Notes: a model not told the origin generated them from the sequence alone. Counted from the stretch's first letter, positions 45,717-53,548 are shown. The stretch: 64,000 nt of DNA from an uncultured Prevotellaceae bacterium (GCA_900315105.1 OMXX01000013.1:11466-75465), one strand, 5' to 3'. Program-made: numbers and translations.

Positions 45717-46814
45717 TTACTTCAGTTCAAACTCCATCTTTTCTACCAGATCCTGCATCTTTTTCGTAATGTCTTTTGCCCTTTTATGAAGATCAGCAAG
45801 ACGTTTCTTTACTTCTGAATGATCTGGTGCATCTTCAGGAGTTTCTCTTAGTTCCCTGATTTGCTCATTAATTGACTTCAGCATAATGCTGTAATTCTTC
45901 AGAGTCTCATCCGTTTTTGTCATTTTCTGCTTGTAATCTGAGTTTTCGTCATCGGAGTAGTCGGTTTCAACTCTCTTTATTTCATAACCATCTTTATGAA
46001 AATCCACATATAGAGTCGTGCCTGGAGTAGCATTTATTGTCTTAGCATCAGAGGTTCTTCCGTCTTCGTAGCTATAGAAAACCTGAACATCCATAGCCCT
46101 GGTGAGTTTCTTACTAAACACGAAGCGTCCATCTATCACTCTTTCATTCCACCAGCTATAATCAACACGCCCATTGTCGCTTTTCGTTTTTAATGATACA
46201 GATTTGCACGAGTCAAGCAATTCTTTATCAAAATATCCCACCAATATGAATTTCTTATATTGTGGAGTTTCCCAAACCTCACCATCCTTATAGTCGGGTC
46301 TTGGAGAATGAATATAGAAAATATTACCCTCGTACATCACTTTCTTGCCTTCTTTCTTCTTGACATACGAGATAGTGTACATATCCCTAAAGCGCGGATT
46401 ATCATAGTTTTTCGCACAAAGCATATAGAACTCCTGATCCCTGCTCTTACGGGTTATTTCCCTTCTGTTGCTTCTGGTGTCAAGACTTACCGAATACAAC
46501 ATTCCTGATCCCGGAACTTCATGAACATACTGATAGCTGTTACGCTCGTCTTTGATAAAAGCATTTATCACCGCCATAAGTTCTGGGTCTTTTGAATCAC
46601 AGCAGAAAGGTATATTGAGAGCTTCTACCCATGCATTAAACTCTGAAAGCCAAAAGCTCTTACGCATATTCCAATATTTTTTCTTCTCGACATGTGTCTC
46701 GAGGAAGGTACGGATAGCATCCTGCAAGGCTTCCGGCTGTGGTGCTGGGGGCAACTCAGCAGCATATATGTTAAGACTGCATATCAATATCAGCAGCGAA
46801 ATATATTTTCTCAT
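45717..46814 (-). CDS. Exported protein of unknown function, linked to an ECF sigma factor
   Basis: 365 residues; signal peptide (KYISLLILICSLNIYAA). Two cysteines adjoin (IPFCCDSKD). The body (NSYQYVHEVPGSGMLYSVSL; YDNPRFRDMYTISYVKKK) matches no family I recognise; residues ~300-365 are a charged coiled coil (KRLADLHKRAKDITKKMQDL). It starts 11 bases after the anti-sigma gene, so it is the third gene of a sigma/anti-sigma transcript and may be part of the same envelope-stress circuit. Confidence 0.75.
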   Translation of the reverse strand: MRKYISLLILICSLNIYAAELPPAPQPEALQDAIRTFLETHVEKKKYWNMRKSFWLSEFNAWVEALNIPFCCDSKDPELMAVINAFIKDERNSYQYVHEVPGSGMLYSVSLDTRSNRREITRKSRDQEFYMLCAKNYDNPRFRDMYTISYVKKKEGKKVMYEGNIFYIHSPRPDYKDGEVWETPQYKKFILVGYFDKELLDSCKSVSLKTKSDNGRVDYSWWNERVIDGRFVFSKKLTRAMDVQVFYSYEDGRTSDAKTINATPGTTLYVDFHKDGYEIKRVETDYSDDENSDYKQKMTKTDETLKNYSIMLKSINEQIRELRETPEDAPDHSEVKKRLADLHKRAKDITKKMQDLVEKMEFELK

Positions 46815-46825
46815 AGTTAACAGTA

Positions 46826-47446
46826 TTAATTTTCTTCAATTAGCGTTTCATTAATAAGCTCTGCCTTGGCAATTTCAACCTGCTCACGCATCCTGTTGAT
46901 GAAAGCCTGCTTCTCGAGCCTTGCAATCAAAGCAAGATCCTCTGGTGTATCAATCAGGTTCTCAGGCCTTGTGATGGGGACATCATTCTCTGAAAGCATC
47001 ATCTCCTCATCATATTGCTCTATAGGCATAGCATTCTCTTTAGGTTGTATTTGCTTTGGCTCTTGCACGACAGGCTCTTCCGCCTTAACGCTTCTGACAG
47101 AAGTCCTTACTTGCTGTTTTCTATCAACAACAGCCACATAAGGTTCAGGCTTAGCTACTTCATTCTTTATACTTTCAACTTTACTCTTTACACTTTCATC
47201 TTTCAACTTTACACTTTCAACTTTAGCCCTTGCCTTATCTTCCGACTGCTCAGGAGGCATAAGGAACAATCCTATGATACCAGCCACACAGGCAGCGGCG
47301 AGCCAAGGCAACAGACGCACCTTGCGAGGACGAACTTCAGCCTTTGCTTTAGCTATGACCTCGTCCTTCAACTTATCAGAAGCGTGAAACTCACATTGTG
47401 GCTTCAGCAACTGCTCAAGATCTTCCATGTCGTTAAACTCTTTCAT
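46826..47446 (-). CDS. Membrane anti-sigma-like protein
   Basis: 206 residues from the ATG at 47446, which has GGAG seven bases before it; the frame is open eight codons further up. A cytoplasmic N-terminus of about 60 residues (EDLEQLLKPQCEFHASDKLKDEVI) is followed by a membrane segment (LLPWLAAACVAGIIGLFLM) and a periplasmic tail of low complexity (KVESVKLKDESVKSKVE). The layout and the place right after the ECF sigma gene indicate an anti-sigma factor, although no zinc-binding HxxxCxxC motif is visible. Confidence 0.78.
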   Translation of the reverse strand: MKEFNDMEDLEQLLKPQCEFHASDKLKDEVIAKAKAEVRPRKVRLLPWLAAACVAGIIGLFLMPPEQSEDKARAKVESVKLKDESVKSKVESIKNEVAKPEPYVAVVDRKQQVRTSVRSVKAEEPVVQEPKQIQPKENAMPIEQYDEEMMLSENDVPITRPENLIDTPEDLALIARLEKQAFINRMREQVEIAKAELINETLIEEN

Positions 47447-47450
47447 ATTA

Positions 47451-47957
47451 TTACTCCTTTTGCTTTGCAACTTTTTCCTTGAGGGCTGTTATTGCGTATC
47501 TATATCGCGATTTAACCGTTGCCTCTGGAATATTTTGTAACTCACCTATCTGCTTAAACGTAAGACCATCATAGCATTTCAGCCGTAAGGTCTCTGCCTG
47601 CTCCGGAGGGAGGTCGTCAAGCAGCTTGTTTATTCTCATGAACTCCTCGTGAATCTGCCTGTCACTATCATCTACCGAGACCTGCAAGGCATCATCAATC
47701 GGAATCGTCGTCTGTCGTTTTCGTCGGAAATGATCTTGACACGCATTACTGATGCTTCTTATCAGATAACTCTCAACATCATCAACACCACCCGACTTCT
47801 GCATTGCCCTGAACAGTTTCAGCAGCACTTCCTGTACCAAGTCCTCGGCGTCCTCACGCCGTCCAATGCGCATATAAGCAAAACGGAACAGCCAGTCTTG
47901 CCGCTCTGCGACAATCCTTTCCAATTCAATTATGTTCTGTTCCGTCTCTTTGTTCAT
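47451..47957 (-). CDS. ECF RNA polymerase sigma factor
   Basis: 168 residues, sigma-70 family extracytoplasmic type. Region 2 is visible in WLFRFAYMRIGRREDAEDLVQEVLLKLFRA and region 4 in LPPEQAETLRLKCYDGLTFKQIGELQNIPEATVKSRYR. It directs polymerase to a small regulon, usually in answer to an envelope signal, and is held back by the anti-sigma encoded 4 bases downstream. A run of seven heptamers sits in its upstream region. Confidence 0.94.
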   Translation of the reverse strand: MNKETEQNIIELERIVAERQDWLFRFAYMRIGRREDAEDLVQEVLLKLFRAMQKSGGVDDVESYLIRSISNACQDHFRRKRQTTIPIDDALQVSVDDSDRQIHEEFMRINKLLDDLPPEQAETLRLKCYDGLTFKQIGELQNIPEATVKSRYRYAITALKEKVAKQKE

Positions 47958-47967
47958 GTATTTTTGT

Positions 47968-48016
47968 CTAAAGTCTAAGGACTAAGGGCTAAAGTCTAAG
48001 GGCTAAAGTCTAAAGC
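47968..48016. repeat. Seven-base tandem repeat CTAARGN upstream of the sigma factor
   Basis: CTAA begins at 47968, 47975, 47982, 47989, 47996, 48003 and 48010: seven units of exactly seven bases (CTAAAGT, CTAAGGA, CTAAGGG, ...). Confidence 0.88.
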
Positions 48017-48027
48017 CTTTTAGCATT

Positions 48028-48202
48028 CCGGCTCCCTCTCTACGGGAGAGGGCGGGGGGAGAGGCCGTCCCCCTCCCCATGTGGAGGAAACCTATCAAGA
48101 TTTCAGGGTGTATAGCAAAGAGAATAAAATGAATAAAAGTACGTTGTTTAACTTAAATTGAATTTAAAGCCCTTCACTCTGACTGGTTCCCTCCACATAG
48201 GG
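48028..48202. repeat. Diverged relatives of the CCCTCTCCCCG palindrome (copy C)
   Basis: CTCCCTCTCTACGGGAGAGGG is a hairpin; CTCCCCATGTGGAGGAAACC (about 48071) is the near-complement of GGTTCCCTCCACATAGGGAG (about 48186), 18 of 20 bases. The middle is AT-rich. Confidence 0.65.
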
Positions 48203-48210
48203 AGAGCTAT

Positions 48211-49320
48211 CTACATCTTCAAATCGAAATACCACTCCATCTTATCTTTGAGTTCATCATAATCGCCGAAACCCAATATCGTTCCCTGTGATGAGATAAA
48301 CACATAGGGGAACAAGGTAGTATATTCCATCATAACTGCGATACTTCTCTTATAGTCGTTCCATTCATTCCATTTGTCGTGTGGAAACTGGCCACTCATC
48401 CATGCATCCTTCGAGTCGCAATTCACAGTCACTATGTCAATACGGTCCGAATATTTCTGGTATAGTTCGTTGAGCACATCCTCCGGACGGGATCTCATCA
48501 TGTCCTTGTCCTCCTTGCTACAAAACTCCAACAGCTTATACTTGCCATTACCTTTAAGCTCAGTCAGATGATGCTCCTTACCATTATGGTCATATAGCTT
48601 GAAGTCAACCATCTCATCATTCACATTCAGCACTTTATTAGTATAAAGGTCCTGAAACTCGCCCAACCTGTTCAAAGGCAGCTTGATACACAACTCGCCA
48701 ACCTTCTTCTTACAGTCAGCCAATCGCTGATCATCGTCGTTGGTCCTCACCATCCTGAAAAGCCTTCTCAGTTCTTCCATATAGTACCTACCATAAGGCC
48801 TATTCTTCATAAACTCGCACATCGAGTTTATATAGAAACGCTCTTGAGCATATACATCTTTTCTTTCATTTACCTCTCCGCGCTTCACTTCTTTCTCATA
48901 TTCTTTTTCGATAGCCTCTCTACGATCGTTGAACGCATTCTTTTCTACATTCATCGGATTATCGTTCTCAACCCTCCAACGGCTACAAAGACGGGTATTG
49001 CCGGTAATCTTTGTAGTTCCGGGTGCTGTTCTGACAACAAGCTCTTCCTTGTCATCTCCCAGGGTAATGAGATATTTCGCATTCTGATTTATCTTCTTCT
49101 TAAAACTGAACATACCATTGACAATTTCCGCAACAGCCTCTCCGATATAGTCACCATTCTCAGGATACCAGAAATATACAACCGTACCGTCAGGCACGTC
49201 TTTTATATTGCCGTTGAAAACAGCAATACCACTACCCTCACCATCTGGAGCAGCCAGACTTTGCGCTTTAGAGCTCATTGCGCAAATCATTAGTAATATG
49301 GAAAATACCACTTTTCTCAT
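48211..49320 (-). CDS. Thioredoxin-fold exported protein without CxxC
   Basis: 369 residues; signal peptide (VVFSILLMICAMSSKAQ). An N-terminal DUF4369-like domain (GIAVFNGNIKDVPDGTVVYFW) precedes a helical middle and a C-terminal TlpA/AhpC-like thioredoxin domain (DFKLYDHNGKEHHLTELKG; IDIVTVNCDSKDAW). At the place of WCGPC the sequence reads KLLEFCSKEDKDMM, so the redox pair is lost (one cysteine remains). It likely has a binding rather than a redox role. It shares the minus strand with the sigma unit but has its own promoter box. Confidence 0.82.
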   Translation of the reverse strand: MRKVVFSILLMICAMSSKAQSLAAPDGEGSGIAVFNGNIKDVPDGTVVYFWYPENGDYIGEAVAEIVNGMFSFKKKINQNAKYLITLGDDKEELVVRTAPGTTKITGNTRLCSRWRVENDNPMNVEKNAFNDRREAIEKEYEKEVKRGEVNERKDVYAQERFYINSMCEFMKNRPYGRYYMEELRRLFRMVRTNDDDQRLADCKKKVGELCIKLPLNRLGEFQDLYTNKVLNVNDEMVDFKLYDHNGKEHHLTELKGNGKYKLLEFCSKEDKDMMRSRPEDVLNELYQKYSDRIDIVTVNCDSKDAWMSGQFPHDKWNEWNDYKRSIAVMMEYTTLFPYVFISSQGTILGFGDYDELKDKMEWYFDLKM

Positions 49321-49364
49321 AATCTATTTTCGTAATTAATTACACGTTTCTATAAGTAAAGACG

Positions 49365-49397
49365 CAAAATTAAGAAAAAAGATTTAAAGATTTCAAT
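49365..49397 (-). promoter_or_regulatory. Promoter of the 48211 thioredoxin-fold gene
   Basis: Minus-strand TAATTTTG at 49365-49372, about 45 bases before the start; an imperfect upstream box (ATTG) lies 21 bases away. Confidence 0.5.
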
Positions 49398-49540
49398 TTT
49401 TTTTCACTTTTTTCTTATGTGGCTACGCTTGGCTACACAAATCATCATGAATTGCCACGACTTGCGTAGTCAATTTAGCAGCTTGCTGTTGTATAGACAA
49501 TTATTCGCAAAGCCGTAGATCTTTCGCTTTGGGTAGGTAG

Positions 49541-49664
49541 TAAATACCATTAAAATACCATATAAATACCATTTAAATACCATTAAGATACCATAGTTAA
49601 TGGTAATATTATGGTATTATTATGGTAATATAATGGTAATATAATGGTATTATAATGGTATTAT
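49541..49664. repeat. 11-base phased inverted repeat array (ATACCAT / ATGGTA)
   Basis: ATACCAT begins at 49544, 49555, 49566, 49577 and 49588; the complement ATGGTA then begins at 49600, 49611, 49622, 49633, 49644 and 49655. Every step is 11 bases. The halves can pair over more than 50 bases. The best example of a pattern seen six times in the window. Elsewhere in 49398-49885 nothing was recognised. Confidence 0.92.
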
Positions 49665-49885
49665 CATCGAGTTTGGTTCGGAGGCAAAAGGGAGGAGAAC
49701 AGGAGGTAGAAGGAAGGGAAAGCTACATATTTTTTCTGTTTTTTCGCTATTTACAACTTTTTTAAACCTTGAAAAGGTTATTATGATACTATATCCTGAT
49801 TCTAATAGAATCAACGACAAAAAAAGCCTCCCAAACATCATATAGAACGTTATCCCTTAGTAATTATTCAACAATATCAAGTAAG

Positions 49886-49934
49886 ACATTCCATCTCTAC
49901 TTCATAAAAACTATGAAGTAGAGATGGAGTGTCA
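49886..49934. repeat. 22-bp near-perfect palindrome
   Basis: GACATTCCATCTCTACTTCA-TA, a 5-base loop AAAAC, then TA-TGAAGTAGAGATGGAGTGTC; one T-G pair, all others Watson-Crick. No T-run follows on either strand, so it is not a usual terminator. Confidence 0.9.
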
Positions 49935-50030
49935 TCCCCAAAATTCCGAAAGGAAAACTATAGAAAACGAGTTTTGTTTAGAGTTCAAAAGTAAAGATTT
50001 CAGAATTCATATGTTTTTTCGAACAAAATA

Positions 50031-50062
50031 TTTGGAAGTTTCAAAAATATTGTTTACTTTTG
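50031..50062 (+). promoter_or_regulatory. Promoter of the nuclease-like/channel pair
   Basis: TTTG at 50031-50034, 20-base gap, TACTTTTG at 50055-50062; 40 bases before the first gene. Confidence 0.75.
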
Positions 50063-50102
50063 CAAACATCATTTTTAACCTGAAAACCTAATAAAAATAA
50101 TT

Positions 50103-51197
50103 ATGGATTTTAAAGATCAAATACGCCAACTTGCAGAACGAATAGCTTCCATGAAGGAGCAAATCAAAACAGAAGAAGCGACAAAGAATGCGTTTATTAT
50201 GCCTTTCATTCAGATTTTAGGCTATGATGTTTTCAATCCTTTGGAAGTTGTACCTGAAATGGATTGCGATATATCCAAGAAAAAAGGCGAAAAGATAGAC
50301 TATGCCATCATGAAAGACGGAGAGCCTATCATGCTGATTGAATGCAAACATTGGGAGCAGAATCTTGATCTTCACGATAACCAGTTGAAACGATACTATG
50401 TTGCATCAAAGGCAAAATTCGGTGTTCTTACAAACGGAATCAAATATCGTTTTTATGCAGATTTAATCAAGGAGAACATTATGGATGATGTTCCTTTCCT
50501 TGAGTTTGATTTTGAGAATATCCGCGAACCACAAATAGAAGATGTAAAGAAGTTTCACAAATCATATTTCGACCTAGACAACATTCTAAGTAGTGCTAAC
50601 GAGTTGAAATACATGTCTGAAATAAAAAAACTTATCCGCGCAGAATTTTCTCAACCTTCTGCTGATTTGGTTAAGTTTTTTACAAAGCGTGTCTATGACG
50701 GTGTTGCTACCCAAAAAGTTCTTGACCAATTTAGTGATATAGTAAAACGGGCTCTCAATAGCCACATCAATGATGTGATGAGTGAAAAACTAGGCATCGC
50801 AATAAAGGCTACCGAGGATGCAGGAGCACCTAAAACCATCACGACGCCTCAGACAGAAGCCACAGAAGAACAAACTACTGAAGAGGTTGAAACGAAAGAT
50901 TCAAAGATTGTTACTACTGATGAAGAAATCGAGGGTTTCTACATAGTAAAAAGTATTGCACGAGAAGTTCTGGCTGCAGATCGTATCACACATCGTGACT
51001 CACAATCATATTTCGCAATATTTGCAGACGATAATAATCGCCGCCCTATATGTCGTCTGAAATTCAATAGTGCTACCCACAAACGCATTAGTTTCATAGA
51101 TGACAACAAGCAGGAAATCTCCTATGATATAGAATGCCTTGATGACATTTTCAACTATCGTAAAGACATTCTGGAGGCTGCAAAGAAATACGTCTAA
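50103..51197 (+). CDS. Standalone HsdR-N-type PD-(D/E)XK nuclease-like protein
   Basis: 364 residues. The N-terminal 190 residues match the type I restriction R-subunit N-terminal (HSDR_N) domain: a helix with E25, then FIMPFIQILGYDVFNP, KIDYAIMKDGEP and MLIECKHWE, giving the nuclease triad D66, E80, K82. There is no helicase part and no hsdM/hsdS nearby, so this is not a complete restriction enzyme. A linker (EEQTTEEVETKDS) leads to a second domain (EGFYIVKSIAREVLAADRI to the end) seen in prophage-type relatives. The channel gene starts 17 bases after it, in the same orientation and without a promoter of its own, so the two are probably cotranscribed. Confidence 0.85.
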   Translation: MDFKDQIRQLAERIASMKEQIKTEEATKNAFIMPFIQILGYDVFNPLEVVPEMDCDISKKKGEKIDYAIMKDGEPIMLIECKHWEQNLDLHDNQLKRYYVASKAKFGVLTNGIKYRFYADLIKENIMDDVPFLEFDFENIREPQIEDVKKFHKSYFDLDNILSSANELKYMSEIKKLIRAEFSQPSADLVKFFTKRVYDGVATQKVLDQFSDIVKRALNSHINDVMSEKLGIAIKATEDAGAPKTITTPQTEATEEQTTEEVETKDSKIVTTDEEIEGFYIVKSIAREVLAADRITHRDSQSYFAIFADDNNRRPICRLKFNSATHKRISFIDDNKQEISYDIECLDDIFNYRKDILEAAKKYV

Positions 51198-51214
51198 CAA
51201 ATAAATGTAAGATT

Positions 51215-51967
51215 TTGCTGCACAAAATATTCTTAAACGACATTATAATGCTTGCGTTGGTAATAATCAACACAAGCATTATGTATATTGGCGGTTTCTA
51301 TAACGAATCGTATATATTCGTTGTGTTGGATAGCATTTTCACTTTGCTATTTCTAACAGAGGCTATAGTCAAGATCAGAACACTTGGATGGAAAGGCTAT
51401 TGGGCTGACGGATGGAATAAGTTTGATTTCATCCTTGTAATATGCGCCATACCATCTTTAATGAATCTTGTCACAGATACAGTATTATCCACGAATATCC
51501 TATTGTCCTTTAGAACATTTCGAGCTTTCAAGTCTTTCCGTCTTTTTCAATTCATTCCTAACATCGATTATTTGATAAGAGGTGTAAAACTCGCGTGCAA
51601 AGCTTCATTTGTTGTGGTAATAGCTTTCCTGATACTACTTTTGGTGTTCAGTATTTTAACTTCTACGATATTCGGAAACATCGCTCCTGAATATTTTGGA
51701 GACCCAGCAACTGCAACTTATTCCATTTTTAGATTATTTACGATTGAAGGATGGTACGAAATGCCTGATGCTATTGCCAAAAACAGCCAAGAAGGAATGA
51801 GTACCTTTGCTAAGGTGTATTTTTCGTTTCTACTATTTGCTGGTGGAATAATCGGCATGAGTCTTGTTAATAGTATTTTCGTTGACGCAATGGCACAAGA
51901 CAACAACGATGAAGTTATTAATAAACTCAAAGAAATCGAGAAAAAGATAGATGAAATGAAGAATTAG
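51215..51967 (+). CDS. Voltage-gated cation channel (single-domain, BacNav-like)
   Basis: 250 residues with six membrane segments: S1 (ALVIINTSIMYIGGF), S2 (FTLLFLTEAIVKI), S3 (KFDFILVICAIPSL), S4 voltage sensor with R/K at every third place (RTFRAFKSFR), S5 (VVVIAFLILLLVFSI), pore loop FTIEGWYEMPD comparable with the TLESW filter of NaChBac, and S6 (FLLFAGGIIGMSLVNSIF). A C-terminal coiled coil (EVINKLKEIEKKIDEMKN) is like the tetramer-forming one of bacterial sodium channels. A TTG at 51215 is the likely start because LHKIFLND fits the family; ATG 51248 is the alternative. Ion choice cannot be read securely. Confidence 0.88.
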   Translation: MLHKIFLNDIIMLALVIINTSIMYIGGFYNESYIFVVLDSIFTLLFLTEAIVKIRTLGWKGYWADGWNKFDFILVICAIPSLMNLVTDTVLSTNILLSFRTFRAFKSFRLFQFIPNIDYLIRGVKLACKASFVVVIAFLILLLVFSILTSTIFGNIAPEYFGDPATATYSIFRLFTIEGWYEMPDAIAKNSQEGMSTFAKVYFSFLLFAGGIIGMSLVNSIFVDAMAQDNNDEVINKLKEIEKKIDEMKN

Positions 51968-52101
51968 CTAATAACAACGTAACGATTTCTCTTTATATAA
52001 AAAAGGAGATTATGACTTTGCATTCTCCTACAAAAATTGCAAAGTGATTATTGCAAAGTAAAAGTTTTTTTACCGTTTTGAGGATTTTTTCAAATGAAAA
52101 C

Positions 52102-52132
52102 TTGGTTATCCGCAATTAAAATGCTAACTTTG
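52102..52132 (+). promoter_or_regulatory. Promoter of fba
   Basis: TAACTTTG at 52125-52132; upstream TTGG at 52102-52105 after a 19-base gap. The leader is about 175 bases. Confidence 0.65.
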
Positions 52133-52151
52133 CATTTGCAAAATCCAAAAC

Positions 52152-52217
52152 CATGCACCAGCCTTGGGGCTGACATGCACTTTTTGCTTCATGCGAGGAT
52201 GCTCTTTACATTGCATT
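52152..52217 (+). ncRNA. Structured 5' leader element, copy 2 (upstream of fba)
   Basis: CATGCACCAGCC...GGGGCTGACATGCAC forms a stem (ATGCA/TGCAT), followed by TTCATGCGAGGATGCTCTTTAC-type sequence ending in ATTGCATTC. Word order and spacing match the trmB leader, with changes on both sides of the first stem (GTGCG/CGCAC there, ATGCA/TGCAT here) that keep pairing. The rest of 51968-52313 is AT-rich. Confidence 0.6.
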
Positions 52218-52313
52218 CCGTAATTGAGAGACTATGCTGAGATTAACGCAGAAGTCCAGAAAAAAGGATAATATTAAAATTTAGTTTTTCAAAATAATAT
52301 TTTTAAAGTAACT

Positions 52314-53312
52314 ATGGTAAATTACAAAGATCTCGGCCTCGTAAACACCCGTGAGATGTTTAAGCGCGCCATTGCTGGTGGTTACGCAATCCCAGCTTTC
52401 AACTTCAACACAATGGAGCAGATGCAGGCTATCGTTATGGCTGCAGTAGAGACAAAGTCACCTGTCATCATGCAGGTTTCTAAGGGTGCTCGTAACTATG
52501 CTAACGGCACTATCCTCCGTAACCTCGCTAAGGGTGCTGTAGAGTACGCTAAGGAGCTTGGTTGTGAGAATCCTGAGATCGTTCTTCACCTCGACCACGG
52601 TGACAGCTTCGAGCTCTGTAAGGATTGTATCGACAACGGTTTCTCTTCAGTTATGATCGACGGTTCTCACCTCCCATACGAGGAGAACATCGCTCTCGCA
52701 AAGAAGGTTGTTGATTACGCTCATCAGTTCGACGTAACTGTAGAGGCTGAGCTCGGTGTCCTCGCTGGCGTAGAGGATGAGGTTAGCGCTGCTGAATCTA
52801 CATACACAAAGCCAGAGGAGGTTATCGACTTCTCTACACGTACAGGTTGCGACTCTCTCGCTATCTCTATCGGTACTTCACACGGTGCTCACAAGTTCAC
52901 TCCTGCACAGTGCACACTCGTAAACGGTGTTCTTGTTCCACCTCCATTGGCATTCGACGTTCTCGCTGAGATCGAGAAGAAGCTTCCTGGATTCCCAATC
53001 GTTCTCCACGGTTCTTCTTCAGTTCCTATGGACGAGGTTAACACAATCAACAAGTACGGCGGTAAGCTCGAGGCTGCTATCGGTATTCCTGAGGAGCAGC
53101 TCCGCAAGGCTTCTAAGTCTGCTGTATGTAAGATCAACATCGACTCTGACTCACGTCTCGCTATGACTGCTGCTATCCGCAAGCATCTTGCTGAGCATCC
53201 TGGAGACTTCGATCCACGTCAGTATCTGAAGCCAGCTCGTGAGAACATGAAGAAGATGTACATCCACAAGATTGTAAACGTACTCGGTTCTGACGGCAAG
53301 CTCGCTAAGTAA
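52314..53312 (+). CDS. fba: Class II fructose-bisphosphate aldolase
   Basis: A zinc aldolase of glycolysis and gluconeogenesis, 332 residues. Metal and substrate motifs: AIPAFNFNTMEQMQA, VLHLDHGDSFELCKDCID (catalytic Asp/His), VEAELGVLAGVEDEVS, SIGTSHGAHKF and IVLHGSSSVP. Codon use is strongly biased (GCT, CTC, GTT, CGT), as expected for a highly expressed gene. Monocistronic, with its own leader and terminator. Confidence 0.96.
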   Translation: MVNYKDLGLVNTREMFKRAIAGGYAIPAFNFNTMEQMQAIVMAAVETKSPVIMQVSKGARNYANGTILRNLAKGAVEYAKELGCENPEIVLHLDHGDSFELCKDCIDNGFSSVMIDGSHLPYEENIALAKKVVDYAHQFDVTVEAELGVLAGVEDEVSAAESTYTKPEEVIDFSTRTGCDSLAISIGTSHGAHKFTPAQCTLVNGVLVPPPLAFDVLAEIEKKLPGFPIVLHGSSSVPMDEVNTINKYGGKLEAAIGIPEEQLRKASKSAVCKINIDSDSRLAMTAAIRKHLAEHPGDFDPRQYLKPARENMKKMYIHKIVNVLGSDGKLAK

Positions 53313-53344
53313 GACAGAGTATTTCTTATACACACAAAACAATT

Positions 53345-53383
53345 TAGGAGATAAACGCGTTGCGTTTATCTCCTATTTATTTT
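53345..53383 (+). terminator. Terminator of fba
   Basis: TAGGAGATAAACGC, GTT loop, GCGTTTATCTCCTA followed by TTTATTTTA: a perfect 14-bp stem. Confidence 0.88.
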
Positions 53384-53385
53384 AG

Positions 53386-53534
53386 CCCCCTTCCCCGCTC
53401 CCCAGAGGGGGAGAGCCGCTAACGCCCTCAAGAAACAATCATCAAAAGATAGTGAGATTAGCGGAAGCCGCAAAGAAAACTTTTTCAAGTGAATCTTCCA
53501 TTAGCTTCCTCCATCTGGGGAGCAGGGAGAGAGA
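53386..53534. repeat. Inverted pair of CCCTCTCCCCG half-elements (copy E)
   Basis: CCCCTTCCCCGCTCCCCAGA at the left and, on the other strand, CTCTCTCCCTGCTCCCCAGA at the right, flanking about 90 bases. Related to copies A and B. Lies between convergent fba and ndk. Confidence 0.65.
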
Positions 53535-53548
53535 CTTATTTTTTACAT

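Noticed and set aside
49541..49664. CRISPR array
   Set aside because: Units are seven bases with four-base spacers and the second half is inverted; there are no 25-35 base repeats, unique spacers or cas genes.
50103..51197. Complete type I restriction system
   Set aside because: Only the nuclease-like N-terminal domain is present; there is no helicase motor and no hsdM or hsdS gene in the window.
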